Part shown: piece by piece, positions 18,160 to 27,133 of the stretch
Layout of the letters: each line of letters opens with the position of its first letter
Position numbering within the stretch: position 1 is the first letter of the stretch
Origin: Thalassospira sp. MCCC 1A01428
GTDB taxonomy: Bacteria; Pseudomonadota; Alphaproteobacteria; Rhodospirillales; Thalassospiraceae
Length of the DNA: 64,000 nt
Direction: 5' to 3'
NCBI RefSeq assembly: GCF_002115825.1
Contig: NZ_JFJZ01000001.1
Span: 186,001-250,000 of the forward strand
Program-made: the position numbers and the translations under genes
Notes under the pieces: generated by a model
Told to the model about the DNA's origin: nothing
The model's database searches: none
Seen by the model: the letters and a program-made list of their open reading frames with translations, nothing else

Positions 18160-19715
18160 TGGGTAACTGGATGATTGTTCCCGTCGTGCTGCCGGCTGTT
18201 ATGGCAGCATTGACTGTTCTGGCGGTGCGCCATGACCTGGTGTTGCAGCGGGTTTTTTCCGCCGCAACCGTGCTGGCGTTGCTGGCGGTATCGGTGGCAC
18301 TGGTCTTTCATGCCGCCCATACCGGCCCGGAAATGTATGCACTGGGCAACTGGCCGACCCCGTTTGGCATTGTGCTGGTTCTGGACCGCCTGTCGGCGAT
18401 GATGGTGTTGCTGACATCGATTCTGGCCGCCATCGTGTGGTTTTATTCGGCCCGCGAATGGGACAAACGTGGCAAACATTTCCATGCCCTGTTTCAGTTC
18501 CAGCTGATGGGGGTGAATGGCGCGTTTCTGACCGGTGACTTCTTTAACCTGTTTGTGTTTTTTGAAGTCCTGCTGATCGCGTCCTATGGCCTGATGCTGC
18601 ATGGTGCGGGTGAAAACCGCCTTAAAGCCGGGATGCAGTATATTGTTGTGAATCTGACCGGTTCCAGCCTGTTTCTGATTGGCGTTGGCCTGATTTATGC
18701 CGTAACAGGCACGCTGAATATGGCGGACCTGGCCCTGAAAGTGCCGCTGGTTCCCGATAGCGACCTGGCCTTGTTAAAGGCAGGCGCGCTGATTTTGTTT
18801 CTGGTTTTTTGCATCAAAGCCGCCATGGTGCCAATGCACTTTTGGTTGCCGGGCACCTATGCCAATGCTCCGGCCCCGGTTGCGGCCCTGTTTGCCATTA
18901 TGACCAAGGTGGGTGCCTATTCGATTTTGCGGTTGTATTCGCTGGCATTTGGCGGGTCGGCGGGCGATTTGTCGTGGCTGGTTGCGCCTTATTTGCTGCC
19001 CGCGGCGATTGTGACGCTGGTTGTGGGTATGGTCGGTGTGCTGGCGGCAAGGCAGCTTAACCGCATGGTGGCCTTTGCCGTGGTAGGGTCGATGGGGACC
19101 ATGATGATTTCGGTTTCCCTGTTCACCCCGGATTCTGTGGCTGCCGGTTTGTATTACATGCTGCATTCCACCTTTGCCGGTGCGGCAATGTTTCTGGTCG
19201 CCGATCTGATTATTTCACGGCGCGGCCAGTATGGCGGCAGCCTTAATTCAGCCCCCGATATTCGTCAAAGCGGCTTGATTGCGGTGATGTTTTTTATGGC
19301 CGCCATTGCCATGGCAAGCCTGCCGCCTTTGTCCGGGTTTTTGGGGAAATTGCAAATCCTGTCTGCGGCGCGTGAATCGCAATATGCGGTGTGGATCTGG
19401 GTGGTTATCCTGGGAACATCGTTCCTGAATATCGTTGGTTTTGGCCGCGCGGGCAGTGTTCTTTTCTGGAAAAGTTCGGCGGTAGAAGGCGAAATTCAAA
19501 CCGCATCGGACCAGGCATTTCCCAAACAAACCGTTATTGCGGCGGGCATGATGCTGGCGATGCTGGTGGCGTTAACCGTGTTTGCCGGGCCGATCACCGG
19601 TTATTTGCACGATACCAGTGCCGAACTGTTTGATACCACCGACTATATCCGCGCGGTAATGGGGGCCGATACCCCCGTTGCCGAGATCACCACCGTTGCG
19701 CCGTTTGCGCAATAA
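18159..19715 (+). CDS. mrpD: Mrp antiporter subunit D
   Basis: This 518-residue NuoN/M-like polytopic subunit contains GDFFNLFVFFEVLLIASYGLM with the membrane glutamate and FCIKAAMVPMHFWLPGTYANAP with the conserved lysine. These residues form the presumed ion-channel path. It overlaps mrpC by one base and is followed by mrpE after 18 bp. Length and motifs are normal for the family. Confidence 0.95.
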   Translation: MGNWMIVPVVLPAVMAALTVLAVRHDLVLQRVFSAATVLALLAVSVALVFHAAHTGPEMYALGNWPTPFGIVLVLDRLSAMMVLLTSILAAIVWFYSAREWDKRGKHFHALFQFQLMGVNGAFLTGDFFNLFVFFEVLLIASYGLMLHGAGENRLKAGMQYIVVNLTGSSLFLIGVGLIYAVTGTLNMADLALKVPLVPDSDLALLKAGALILFLVFCIKAAMVPMHFWLPGTYANAPAPVAALFAIMTKVGAYSILRLYSLAFGGSAGDLSWLVAPYLLPAAIVTLVVGMVGVLAARQLNRMVAFAVVGSMGTMMISVSLFTPDSVAAGLYYMLHSTFAGAAMFLVADLIISRRGQYGGSLNSAPDIRQSGLIAVMFFMAAIAMASLPPLSGFLGKLQILSAARESQYAVWIWVVILGTSFLNIVGFGRAGSVLFWKSSAVEGEIQTASDQAFPKQTVIAAGMMLAMLVALTVFAGPITGYLHDTSAELFDTTDYIRAVMGADTPVAEITTVAPFAQ

Positions 19716-19733
19716 GCAGCAGAAAGGACAGTG

Positions 19734-20228
19734 ATGATGTTGAAACGTTATCTTCCCCACCCGCTGCTCAGCGTGGCCCTGATTGTAATCTGGGTGATGC
19801 TGGCCAACGAGATTTCGGTTGGTACGGTGGTGTTTGCCGTTATTCTGGCTGTAATTATTCCGTTGATCAGCCAGAGCTTCTGGCCGGGGCGGCCCAAGGT
19901 CGGCAATATCTGGGCGATTTGCGAATATGGCCTGATTGTTCTGTGGGATATTCTGGTTGCCAATGTCGTGGTGGCAGGGCTGGTTCTGTTTCGCAAGGCA
20001 GACAGCCTGGAACCCGCCAGCGTTACCGTGCCGCTGGATCTGACATCGCCAGAAGCCATTACCGCCCTTGCCGGTACCATTACCATGACGCCTGGTACCG
20101 TTACGGTCGATCTGTCGCGCGATGCACGGTCGCTTCTGGTGCATTGCCTGCATGCCCCTGACCCGCAAGGGGTGATTGACGATATCAAATCGCGCTACGA
20201 ACGCCGTTTGAAGGAGATTTTCGAATGA
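19734..20228 (+). CDS. mrpE: Mrp antiporter subunit E
   Basis: This protein of about 164 residues has N-terminal membrane spans and a soluble C-terminus. YLPHPLLS, the central MTPGTVTVDLS and the C-terminal LLVHCLHAPDPQ are typical of MrpE. Three possible starts (GTG 19731, ATG 19734, ATG 19737) stand in a row. The AAAGGA at 19723-19728 favours one of the two ATGs. The end overlaps the start of mrpF by 4 bp. Confidence 0.93.
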   Translation: MMLKRYLPHPLLSVALIVIWVMLANEISVGTVVFAVILAVIIPLISQSFWPGRPKVGNIWAICEYGLIVLWDILVANVVVAGLVLFRKADSLEPASVTVPLDLTSPEAITALAGTITMTPGTVTVDLSRDARSLLVHCLHAPDPQGVIDDIKSRYERRLKEIFE

Positions 20229-20494
20229 TAGAATATGCCCTGAATTTTGCGTTTGTGTGCGCGGGTCTGTCGTTGCTGATCAATTTGTGGCGTTTGTCAT
20301 TCGGGCCAACCATTGCGGACCGGGTTTTGGCGGTTGATACGATGGCGATTAATGGCATCGCGCTTTTGGTGCTGTATGGCATTGGCCGGGCGACATCGAT
20401 GTATTTTGAAGCCGCCCTGCTGTTTGCGATGGTTGGTTTTGTGTCCACCGTGGCCTATTGCAAGTTCGTGCTGCGCGGCGACATCATCGAATAG
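20225..20494 (+). CDS. mrpF: Mrp antiporter subunit F
   Basis: This 89-residue, three-span protein reads RLSFGPTIADRVLAVDTMAIN near residue 22, the conserved MrpF core with its Asp. It starts inside the ATGA overlap with mrpE, and its stop is 11 bp before the start of mrpG. Confidence 0.94.
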   Translation: MIEYALNFAFVCAGLSLLINLWRLSFGPTIADRVLAVDTMAINGIALLVLYGIGRATSMYFEAALLFAMVGFVSTVAYCKFVLRGDIIE

Positions 20495-20505
20495 GAATGG
20501 ATGTG

Positions 20506-20925
20506 ATGGAATTTTTTGCTGAACTTGTCATTTCTGTTCTGATTGTGATCGGCGGGTTGTTCACCCTGATCGGTTCGTTCGGGCTGGTGAAACTGCCCCA
20601 TTTGTTGATGCGCCTGCATGCCCCGACCAAGGCAACGACCGTGGGCGTTGGTTCGATTTTGATCGCCTCGATGCTGTTTTTCTGGATCGAACAGGGCACA
20701 TTCACCATTCATGAATTGCTGATTACGATCTTTTTGTTTCTGACAGCACCGATTACCGCCAATTTGATTGGCAAGGCGTATCTGCTGCGCCATGTCGATC
20801 CTCATGAAGAATTGCCCCATACCGGCGAAAAGGAAGGCTGGGCCACGTTTGACCCCCGCCATCCCGAAGAATACCCCAAAGATCCGGGTAAATTACCGCA
20901 GGAAGAAGCCCGCAAAACGGACTGA
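20506..20925 (+). CDS. mrpG: Mrp antiporter subunit G
   Basis: This 139-residue protein has three hydrophobic spans and the block IGSFGLVKLPHLLMRLHAPTKATTVG that defines MrpG. The start at ATG 20506 has AGGA nine bases upstream and gives a normal N-terminus. An ATG at 20497 would add only three residues. The last 45 residues are charged and proline-rich and longer than in many homologues. The operon ends here with a terminator at 20965. Confidence 0.93.
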   Translation: MEFFAELVISVLIVIGGLFTLIGSFGLVKLPHLLMRLHAPTKATTVGVGSILIASMLFFWIEQGTFTIHELLITIFLFLTAPITANLIGKAYLLRHVDPHEELPHTGEKEGWATFDPRHPEEYPKDPGKLPQEEARKTD

Positions 20926-20964
20926 GCAATCGGCTTCTATTTGCGCGCAAGGATGCATATGATC

Positions 20965-20998
20965 AACACCGGTTCCGGCAGCGGGACCGGTGTTTTTG
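20965..20998 (+). terminator. Terminator of the mrp operon
   Basis: AACACCGGT (20965-20973) pairs with ACCGGTGTT (20986-20994), and the second arm runs into a T-rich tail. This is a standard intrinsic terminator 40 bp after mrpG. Confidence 0.85.
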
Positions 20999-21112
20999 TT
21001 GATTATACGGGCGCACGGGGTAATCTGTGATGCCGGGTTTGCCGGAATTTGACCCGTTCCCGACCCAGAGAATGCTAAAATGCAACATCTACAAAAATAA
21101 CGGAGGCTTTCA

Positions 21113-21523
21113 GTGTCCATTATCAGCCACATCACTTTGGGAACGAATGATAAGGGTCGTTCGGCAAAATTTTATGATGCTGTTTTGGGTGCAATTGGCT
21201 TTTCGAGGTTGCCCAAACCTGCCGAAAAACCGTTGGCCTACGAACGCGATGGCCAGATGCCGACAATTTACATTTATACTCCGGAAGATGGTCGCCCGGC
21301 GACTTGGGGAAATGGCACACATGTTGCCTTCATTGCAGATACGCGCGCCCAGGTTCGTCTGTTTCATCAACAGGCGCTAAAGTTTGGCGGCACGACGGAA
21401 GGCGAGCCGGGTTTACGGCCCCATTATGGTCCGAATTATTATGCGGCCTATGTCCGCGATCCCGATGGTAACAAATTGCAGGCGGTTTGCTATGCTGCTG
21501 CTGAGGGGGCAGCAGGGAACTAA
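21113..21523 (+). CDS. VOC family (glyoxalase/bleomycin resistance-like) protein
   Basis: This 136-residue protein starts at GTG 21113 with CGGAGG six bases upstream. It opens SIISHITLGTNDKGRSAKFYDAVLG and ends YAAYVRDPDGNKLQAVCY, the two ends of a single VOC betaalphabetabetabeta unit with the usual metal-site His and Glu regions. The family binds a divalent metal and acts on many substrates, so no reaction can be assigned. It stands alone between the mrp terminator and rnhB. Confidence 0.85.
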   Translation: MSIISHITLGTNDKGRSAKFYDAVLGAIGFSRLPKPAEKPLAYERDGQMPTIYIYTPEDGRPATWGNGTHVAFIADTRAQVRLFHQQALKFGGTTEGEPGLRPHYGPNYYAAYVRDPDGNKLQAVCYAAAEGAAGN

Positions 21524-21691
21524 GCGCTTTTAGTGCGACCCTGTGCAATTTAACCCTGTGCAATTTAGGCGGGACGTAAAGAAACCGTTTTGATGCAATA
21601 ACCAAAATGATACGACACCGCAGAAATCCAGATGTGCAATGCTGGCCGTGATCATATCGGTGCGGGGCAGGTAAGACAGGTATTTGCGGGC

Positions 21692-22312
21692 ATGCCCGAT
21701 TTTACAATAGAAGACCAGTATACCGGCATTGTCACCGGAATAGACGAGGTAGGGCGCGGGCCGCTGGCCGGGCCGGTGGTTGCGGCCGCGGTGGTTTTAC
21801 CGCGCTCTGATGTGGCGCTGGACGTGCTTTATGACCAGCTAAATGATTCGAAAAAATTGTCGGCTAAAAAACGCGAGATGCTGGCGGCCATGATATTTGA
21901 CTGCGCGATTGTTGGCATTGGTGCGGCATCGGTGCGCGAGATTGACCGGATCAATATTTTGCAGGCGACCTATGTTGCCATGCGTCGCGCTGTTGCCCGC
22001 CTGCCGGAATTACCTGACCAGGCATTGGTCGATGGCAACCGGGATCCGGGGTTGCCTTGCGCGGTGCAAACCGTGGTCAAGGGCGATAGCAAATCGCTGT
22101 CGATTGCGGCGGCATCCATTGTTGCCAAGGTGGTGCGTGATCGCGCCATGGCAAGGCTTGCAGTGCGTTATCCGCATTTTGGCTGGGAAGGTAATGCCGG
22201 TTATGGCGTGAAAAAGCATATGGATGGTTTAAATTATGCCGGGCCAACGGTACACCATCGCCGCAGTTTCAAGCCCGTTGCCCTGTTATTTGAAGCACTT
22301 GAACAGGCTTGA
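21692..22312 (+). CDS. rnhB: Ribonuclease HII
   Basis: This 206-residue enzyme removes RNA from RNA-DNA hybrids, including single ribonucleotides. [20 protein letters not shown] near residue 15 is the family hallmark with the first catalytic Asp and Glu. The blocks [25 protein letters not shown] and [21 protein letters not shown] supply the rest of the active site. The ATG at 21692 was chosen over one at 21632 because it gives the usual N-terminus just before the first strand. Confidence 0.95.
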   Translation: MPDFTIEDQYTGIVTGIDEVGRGPLAGPVVAAAVVLPRSDVALDVLYDQLNDSKKLSAKKREMLAAMIFDCAIVGIGAASVREIDRINILQATYVAMRRAVARLPELPDQALVDGNRDPGLPCAVQTVVKGDSKSLSIAAASIVAKVVRDRAMARLAVRYPHFGWEGNAGYGVKKHMDGLNYAGPTVHHRRSFKPVALLFEALEQA

Positions 22313-22362
22313 TGGGCAAGGGCGTGATGTCGTACTGACCCGGTGATCAGCCCTACCTTGCA

Positions 22363-23301
22363 TCAAGACGGGATCATCGGACCATAGGGAATATCTTCGT
22401 GCTGGCGGCGGGTTTCAAATTCGCGCAGAAGCGTAATGAAGGCCCGCAACCCAGCCGAAACATGTTTGCGGCTGGGATAATAAAACGCCAGCCGGGAAAA
22501 TACCGGTGCCCAGTCTGCCAGTACCCGCACCAGAGTTCCGGCGGCAATGTCGTGCTGCACGGCAGATAAGGGCAGGTTGGCAATGCCGATGCCCGCCCGC
22601 GCAGCATCAAGCAGCAGGTTGATTTCATCGAGAACCAGCTTGCCGGGAACCTCAAGGCTGCTGGCAAGGCCGTTATGTTCAAATTCCCAGCGATAGATTG
22701 CGCCGCTTCCCAGTCGTGATTTGATGCAGTCATGATGCAGCAGGTCATCAGGGGCGTGGGGTTTGGGCCGGTTTGTGAAATAGACCGGGGCAGCCACCAC
22801 GGCAAATTCCATCGCCGGGCCGGCAGGAATGGCGATCATATCGCGCGGGACATCGTCCAAATGGCGCAGGCCACCATCAAAGCCGTCTTCGACGATATCG
22901 ATAAACTGGGTTTGGGTAACAATTTCGACCTGCATGTCGGGAAAGCGTTTCATGAATTCGACCACGACGGGGGTGAAAACCTGCCGCGCCGCCCCGGCAT
23001 AGGCATTGATGCGCAGGGTGCCATTGGGTGTATCGCGATGGGTGTTGATGTTTTCCACTGCCTGATGAATGCGCGAAAGGGCCGGGGCGATTTGTTCGAC
23101 AAATTGTGCCCCGGCCTCGGTCAGGGAAACACTGCGTGTGGTGCGGTTAAACAGGCGCACATCAAGTCGCTGTTCCAGCCCGGCAATGGCGTTGCTAAGC
23201 GCGGATGGCGACATATCAAGATCATGGGCAGCAGCGCGAAAATTTCCCCGCCGGGCCACGGCAAGAACGGCTTCAAGTTCAACCAGGCCTGATTTATGCA
23301 T
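22363..23301 (-). CDS. LysR-family transcriptional regulator
   Basis: This 312-residue protein has an N-terminal winged helix ([47 protein letters not shown] compressed here to its key blocks RGNFRAAA and RLFNRTTRS) and a ligand-binding domain to the end. It is transcribed away from the aldehyde dehydrogenase gene, with 112 bp between their starts. LysR proteins usually control the divergent neighbour in response to its substrate, so it probably regulates that dehydrogenase. Confidence 0.9.
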   Translation of the reverse strand: MHKSGLVELEAVLAVARRGNFRAAAHDLDMSPSALSNAIAGLEQRLDVRLFNRTTRSVSLTEAGAQFVEQIAPALSRIHQAVENINTHRDTPNGTLRINAYAGAARQVFTPVVVEFMKRFPDMQVEIVTQTQFIDIVEDGFDGGLRHLDDVPRDMIAIPAGPAMEFAVVAAPVYFTNRPKPHAPDDLLHHDCIKSRLGSGAIYRWEFEHNGLASSLEVPGKLVLDEINLLLDAARAGIGIANLPLSAVQHDIAAGTLVRVLADWAPVFSRLAFYYPSRKHVSAGLRAFITLLREFETRRQHEDIPYGPMIPS

Positions 23302-23413
23302 TGTTGTGATTTTCCAAACATTACATGCAGGTTTGTCCTGCTTATCTAAATATAGCTATCTGCCTATCTTTGTCCCAGCGGGAAATGACCCTGTTTGAAC
23401 AAAGGATGGCGTG

Positions 23414-24841
23414 ATGCATTTAATTGATGAAATTTATATAAATGGCCGGTTTGAAACGCCTATTGGCACTGACTTTTCCGATTTGCATAACCCGGCAACC
23501 GGGGCGGTGATTGGCAAGGTAAGGCTGGGAAATGAAGCCGATGCCGACCGTGCCATTGCCGCCGCCAAGGCTGCCTTTCCGGCCATTGCCGCCACCACCG
23601 GCCAGCAGCGCCTTGAAATGCTTCATGCCCTGCATGATGCGGTTATCCCCTGCAAGGAAGAGCTTCTGGCCGCTGTAGTTGAGGAATATGGCGGGCCGGT
23701 TGGCATCATGCACAACTGGATGGACATGATGGGCCATAATTTTCTGGCGATGGCCGAGGCCCTGAAGAATTACGAGTTCGTCCGTCCCATCAAGGCAACC
23801 CGGGTGGAAATGACGCCGGTTGGTGTGGTTGGCGTGATTACCCCCTGGAACAGCAATGCCGGCTTTATCACCAACAAGCTGGCAACGGCCGTGGCTGCAG
23901 GTTGCACCACAGTCATCAAGCCCAGTGAAATGAGTGCCCTGCAAACCGATATCCTGATACGCGCCCTGCACAAGGCTGGCCTGCCCGACGGGATTTTGAA
24001 TGTGGTCAATGGCCGGGGCGATGTGGTGGGCGAACATATTAGCCTGCATCAGGACATTGCCAAAATTTCGTTTACCGGTTCAACCCGTGTTGGCAAACGC
24101 ATTTGGCGCAATGGTGCGGAAACCATGAAACGCGTGACACTGGAACTGGGCGGGAAATCACCAACCGTGATTTTGGATGATGCCGATTTAAACGACATCA
24201 TTCCGCTGGCGATTGCGGCGGGTTTTCTGAATAGCGGCCAGGCTTGCGTTGCCGGAACGCGTATTTTGATCCCCCGCCCTATGATGAAACAGGCCGAAGA
24301 CGCCGCCATTGCGGTGGTAAAGGCGATGGTCGTGGATATGCCCGATAACCCGCAAAGCCAGATCGGCCCGATGGTCAGCCAGGCACAATATGACCGTGTG
24401 CAGGGCTATATTCATAAAGGCATCGCGGAAGGTGCCAGAGTGCTGATTGGCGGGCCGGGCCACCCGGAGGGGTTGGGGGGCTATTTTGTCCGCCCGACTT
24501 TGTTTGGGGATGTGACCAACGATATGACCATCGCCCGCGAGGAAATTTTTGGCCCCGTTCTGTGCCTGATTGCCTATGACAGCGAAGAAGACGCGATCAC
24601 GATTGCCAATGACACGGATTACGGACTGCAGGCTTATGTGTTTTCCAGCGATGACGAACGGGCATATCGCGTTGCCCGGCAGATCAATGCCGGGCGTGTG
24701 CTGGTCAATGGGCTTTTCCATGAGCCACAGGCGCCGTTTGGGGGCTTCAAGCAATCCGGACTGGGGCGGGAATTTGGCGTCTTCGGGTTGGAAACACATT
24801 TGGAACCCAAGGCCATTCATGCGCGGGAATTTCCGGCGTAA
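23414..24841 (+). CDS. NAD(P)+-dependent aldehyde dehydrogenase
   Basis: This 475-residue ALDH superfamily enzyme oxidises an aldehyde to its acid. It contains the Rossmann and substrate-channel block GVVGVITPWNSN, the catalytic glutamate region VTLELGGKSP, and the nucleophile FLNSGQACVAGTR with the catalytic Cys. The C-terminus has PFGGFKQSGLGRE. Of the paired GTG 23411 and ATG 23414, the ATG has better spacing to AAAGGA. The substrate is unknown. The divergent LysR gene probably controls it. Confidence 0.92.
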   Translation: MHLIDEIYINGRFETPIGTDFSDLHNPATGAVIGKVRLGNEADADRAIAAAKAAFPAIAATTGQQRLEMLHALHDAVIPCKEELLAAVVEEYGGPVGIMHNWMDMMGHNFLAMAEALKNYEFVRPIKATRVEMTPVGVVGVITPWNSNAGFITNKLATAVAAGCTTVIKPSEMSALQTDILIRALHKAGLPDGILNVVNGRGDVVGEHISLHQDIAKISFTGSTRVGKRIWRNGAETMKRVTLELGGKSPTVILDDADLNDIIPLAIAAGFLNSGQACVAGTRILIPRPMMKQAEDAAIAVVKAMVVDMPDNPQSQIGPMVSQAQYDRVQGYIHKGIAEGARVLIGGPGHPEGLGGYFVRPTLFGDVTNDMTIAREEIFGPVLCLIAYDSEEDAITIANDTDYGLQAYVFSSDDERAYRVARQINAGRVLVNGLFHEPQAPFGGFKQSGLGREFGVFGLETHLEPKAIHAREFPA

Positions 24842-24881
24842 GGTGTGATTGCCGGATCGAACAGGTTTAGAATATAAAACA

Positions 24882-24916
24882 CAAAAGGTAGCATGGCGTT
24901 TACATGCTGCCTTTTG
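24882..24916. terminator. Convergent hairpin between aldehyde dehydrogenase and thioesterase genes
   Basis: CAAAAGGTAGCATG (24882-24895) pairs with CATGCTGCCTTTTG (24903-24916), 13 of 14 matched with one wobble. The A-rich left arm and T-rich right arm allow it to work from both strands for the two converging genes. Confidence 0.7.
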
Positions 24917-24949
24917 GAGTTGCGGCGAGGCCGCAAATTTATACTGCCA

Positions 24950-25747
24950 TTAGCGCAGGATTTGCGCGCGCACAAGATCGGTGAATGCGACGTTGCTGTT
25001 ATCATCGTCTTTTGAGGTGCCGGCATCCCGCTGGCTGATGGTGGCGTAATCATCCTGCGCACGGATGATAACATTGTCCTGAAACCGGCATTCAGCCCGA
25101 AACTGGATATCGAGACCGGCAGGTTGAAAATCCGGCTTGCCATCTTTGGCTGTTGCTAGCACCCATTGCATCAGTCGTACGTTATTGACGTGACCATAAA
25201 TATCAAGGTCAGATGCCCGGGCGGTAATATGGTCTGTCATTGTCATATTGGCGGGGGGATGTGCCGGGCGCTGGGAAACCTCGATCAGTTTCGGGCCGGG
25301 GGGATCGGGCAGGCGCGCGATGAGCCAGTCTGGCCAGCGCGCGGCCCGCCGGGCCTGTAAATCAAACAGGGCCCAGAAACTTTGCGCAACAGCACAGACA
25401 GACCCGCTTTCGTCGATCAGGCGGAAATCGCGGCTGGCCATGCGATGGGCAAACCCCGAGGGCCATGTTTCAATGGTGATGGTTTCGCCGTTGGCCGGAT
25501 AGTGCCGCACGATGATAGCCATGCGCGCCAAAACCCACGCCACACCGCGACCCACGGTATCATCATAGGCCAGTGCCAACCGTTTGGCCCCCCAACCAGC
25601 CGCATCCTGCATATAATCGGCCAGGGCAGGCAGGGTTGCCAAACCGTTTTGGCCGATTTCGGAATAGCGCACACGATATTGCCCGCGCCAGCCGCAATTA
25701 TCGGGCAGGGCGGCGCTGACAATGTGGCTCCAGTCAGGATCGGGCAT
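24950..25747 (-). CDS. Acyl-ACP thioesterase family protein
   Basis: This 265-residue protein is built of two hot-dog domains. The first has YRVRYSEIGQNGLATLPALADYMQDAA, the second DLDIYGHVNNVRLMQW with the catalytic-type Asn/His cluster of plant and bacterial FatA/FatB-like enzymes. These hydrolyse acyl-ACP to free fatty acids. The gene is alone, convergent with the aldehyde dehydrogenase, and starts at ATG 25747. The exact chain-length preference cannot be read. Confidence 0.85.
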   Translation of the reverse strand: MPDPDWSHIVSAALPDNCGWRGQYRVRYSEIGQNGLATLPALADYMQDAAGWGAKRLALAYDDTVGRGVAWVLARMAIIVRHYPANGETITIETWPSGFAHRMASRDFRLIDESGSVCAVAQSFWALFDLQARRAARWPDWLIARLPDPPGPKLIEVSQRPAHPPANMTMTDHITARASDLDIYGHVNNVRLMQWVLATAKDGKPDFQPAGLDIQFRAECRFQDNVIIRAQDDYATISQRDAGTSKDDDNSNVAFTDLVRAQILR

Positions 25748-26030
25748 GGGGCGTTCCTGTATTTTGCTTCATTTTGGGGCGGGGCGGGCGCATAACATTA
25801 TGCCAACGATAGGCCGGTTAAACCGACCGGGCAATCTGACCAAAAGGCCAAGGGCAGGGCAACAAAGGGGCCGGCGCCGCGTGTGGTGATGGACAATAAA
25901 CTAGCGCGGTGCATCGCTGAAAAACGACAGGGGTGCGACTGAGCATTAACATGGCAGGCGGGCCAAGCGGATTATCGTAAACAGGGCATAACAGGGCCGG
26001 TTAAACCGGGATTATTGCGTGCGGCTTTCG

Positions 26031-26447
26031 TTAGTCCGTCGGGCTTTTGCGCATTTTTTTGGTGTCGCCACGTTTCTTTTTGGTGTCAATGCGGCGGCGT
26101 TTCGAGGCCAGGGTCGGGCGGGTTTTTACGCGATATTTTTTACGTTCCGTTGCCTTGCGCAGCATGGCGACAAGACGTTCGATTGCATCCTGTTTGTTGC
26201 GTTCCTGGGTGCGAAAACGCTGGGCTTCTATGATCAGTTCGTTTTGTGTGGTGACGCGGTTACCGCCAATTTCCTTTAGCCGGTCGCGCACGCGCAGGGG
26301 CAGTTCGTGCAAATCATCAATTCGCACGCGCATTTGAACCGCACTGGCAACTTTGTTGACATTCTGCCCACCCGGCCCTGAGGATCGGATGAACTGAAAT
26401 TCCAGATGGCGTTCGTCAAAATACAGGCCGCTGCCAATATCAATCAT
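26031..26447 (-). CDS. arfB: Peptidyl-tRNA hydrolase ArfB (ribosome rescue factor)
   Basis: This 138-residue protein has the GGQ motif at residues 26-28 (SSGPGGQNVNK), which cleaves peptidyl-tRNA, and a basic C-terminal tail (KKYRVKTRPTLASKRRR and further Lys/Arg) that enters the empty mRNA channel of stalled ribosomes. The ATG at 26447 gives the standard N-terminus. A longer frame to 26501 adds a stretch that overlaps the Fur-like site and is rejected. It rescues ribosomes on non-stop mRNAs. Confidence 0.93.
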   Translation of the reverse strand: MIDIGSGLYFDERHLEFQFIRSSGPGGQNVNKVASAVQMRVRIDDLHELPLRVRDRLKEIGGNRVTTQNELIIEAQRFRTQERNKQDAIERLVAMLRKATERKKYRVKTRPTLASKRRRIDTKKKRGDTKKMRKSPTD

Positions 26448-26474
26448 GGTTCCTGTTCCCGCACGGCAGCAATT

Positions 26475-26493
26475 TATAATGAAAATCATTATT
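26475..26493. promoter_or_regulatory. Fur-box-like palindrome
   Basis: TATAATGAAAATCATTATT matches the classical 19-bp Fur consensus GATAATGATAATCATTATC at 16 positions and is a near-perfect palindrome (ATAATGA-N3-TCATTAT). It lies between arfB and the DUF454 gene, 48 bp before the latter's start. Iron control of the DUF454 gene is the simplest reading. In alphaproteobacteria, Mur or Irr could also be the binder. Confidence 0.65.
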
Positions 26494-26540
26494 GTTTGCA
26501 TAAGTGCAATTGAAGTTTCCCAATGGGCTGACTACATTGT

Positions 26541-26975
26541 ATGAAATTGCTTCGTCAATGCTGTGGCGGGCCCTGTGGGAATAAAAACGTGCATCCTGGT
26601 CATATTTATCTTGTTTTTGGTTGGTTGGCAGTTGGTCTTGGTGTGTTGGGCATCTTTTTACCATTATTGCCAACGACCCCGTTTATTTTGCTGGCAGCAT
26701 GGCTGTTTGGCAAAGGGTCTCCGCGTGCGCATGCTTGGCTTTATAATCATCCGCATTTGGGGCCGTCGCTGCGGCACTGGAATGAACATGGTGTAATCAG
26801 CCGTCGGGCCAAAATCATGGCAGCAAGTGCCTTTGTCCTTATGATTGGCGCATCGGTTATTTTTGTTAAAACGCCGTGGGTGATTATGGTCCAGGTAATG
26901 GTTGCCGTACCAGTGTGTATTTTCATTTTTTCGCGCCCGTCCAGCCCGCGCGTTTCGGTTTCTGAAACGGATTAG
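26541..26975 (+). CDS. YbaN/DUF454-family inner membrane protein
   Basis: This 144-residue protein has a Cys-rich N-terminus (QCCGGPCG), then the DUF454 core [37 protein letters not shown] in its key blocks [14 protein letters not shown] and AWLFGKGS, and two later spans near residues 90-125. The family is related to YbaN of enterobacteria and has no firm function. A Fur-box-like site lies just upstream, which links it to iron status. It ends before a convergent hairpin shared with the MFS gene. Confidence 0.85.
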   Translation: MKLLRQCCGGPCGNKNVHPGHIYLVFGWLAVGLGVLGIFLPLLPTTPFILLAAWLFGKGSPRAHAWLYNHPHLGPSLRHWNEHGVISRRAKIMAASAFVLMIGASVIFVKTPWVIMVQVMVAVPVCIFIFSRPSSPRVSVSETD

Positions 26976-27052
26976 CCTGCTGTCCGGCACCGCGCGCAAC
27001 GGCACTGTTAGCAAAAAATAACCTGCAACCCCGTGTGGTTTGCCAATACGCA

Positions 27053-27081
27053 AGGGACGATCGGAAAATTTGATCGTCCCT
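27053..27081. terminator. Convergent hairpin between DUF454 and MFS genes
   Basis: AGGGACGATC (27053-27062) pairs perfectly with GATCGTCCCT (27072-27081) around a nine-base AT-rich loop. No long T-run follows on either strand, so termination is probable but not certain. Confidence 0.6.
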
Positions 27082-27133
27082 GTGTTGTATCTGTTTTTAG
27101 GGCGCTTTTGCCAACGGCCAGGACGGGGACGGG

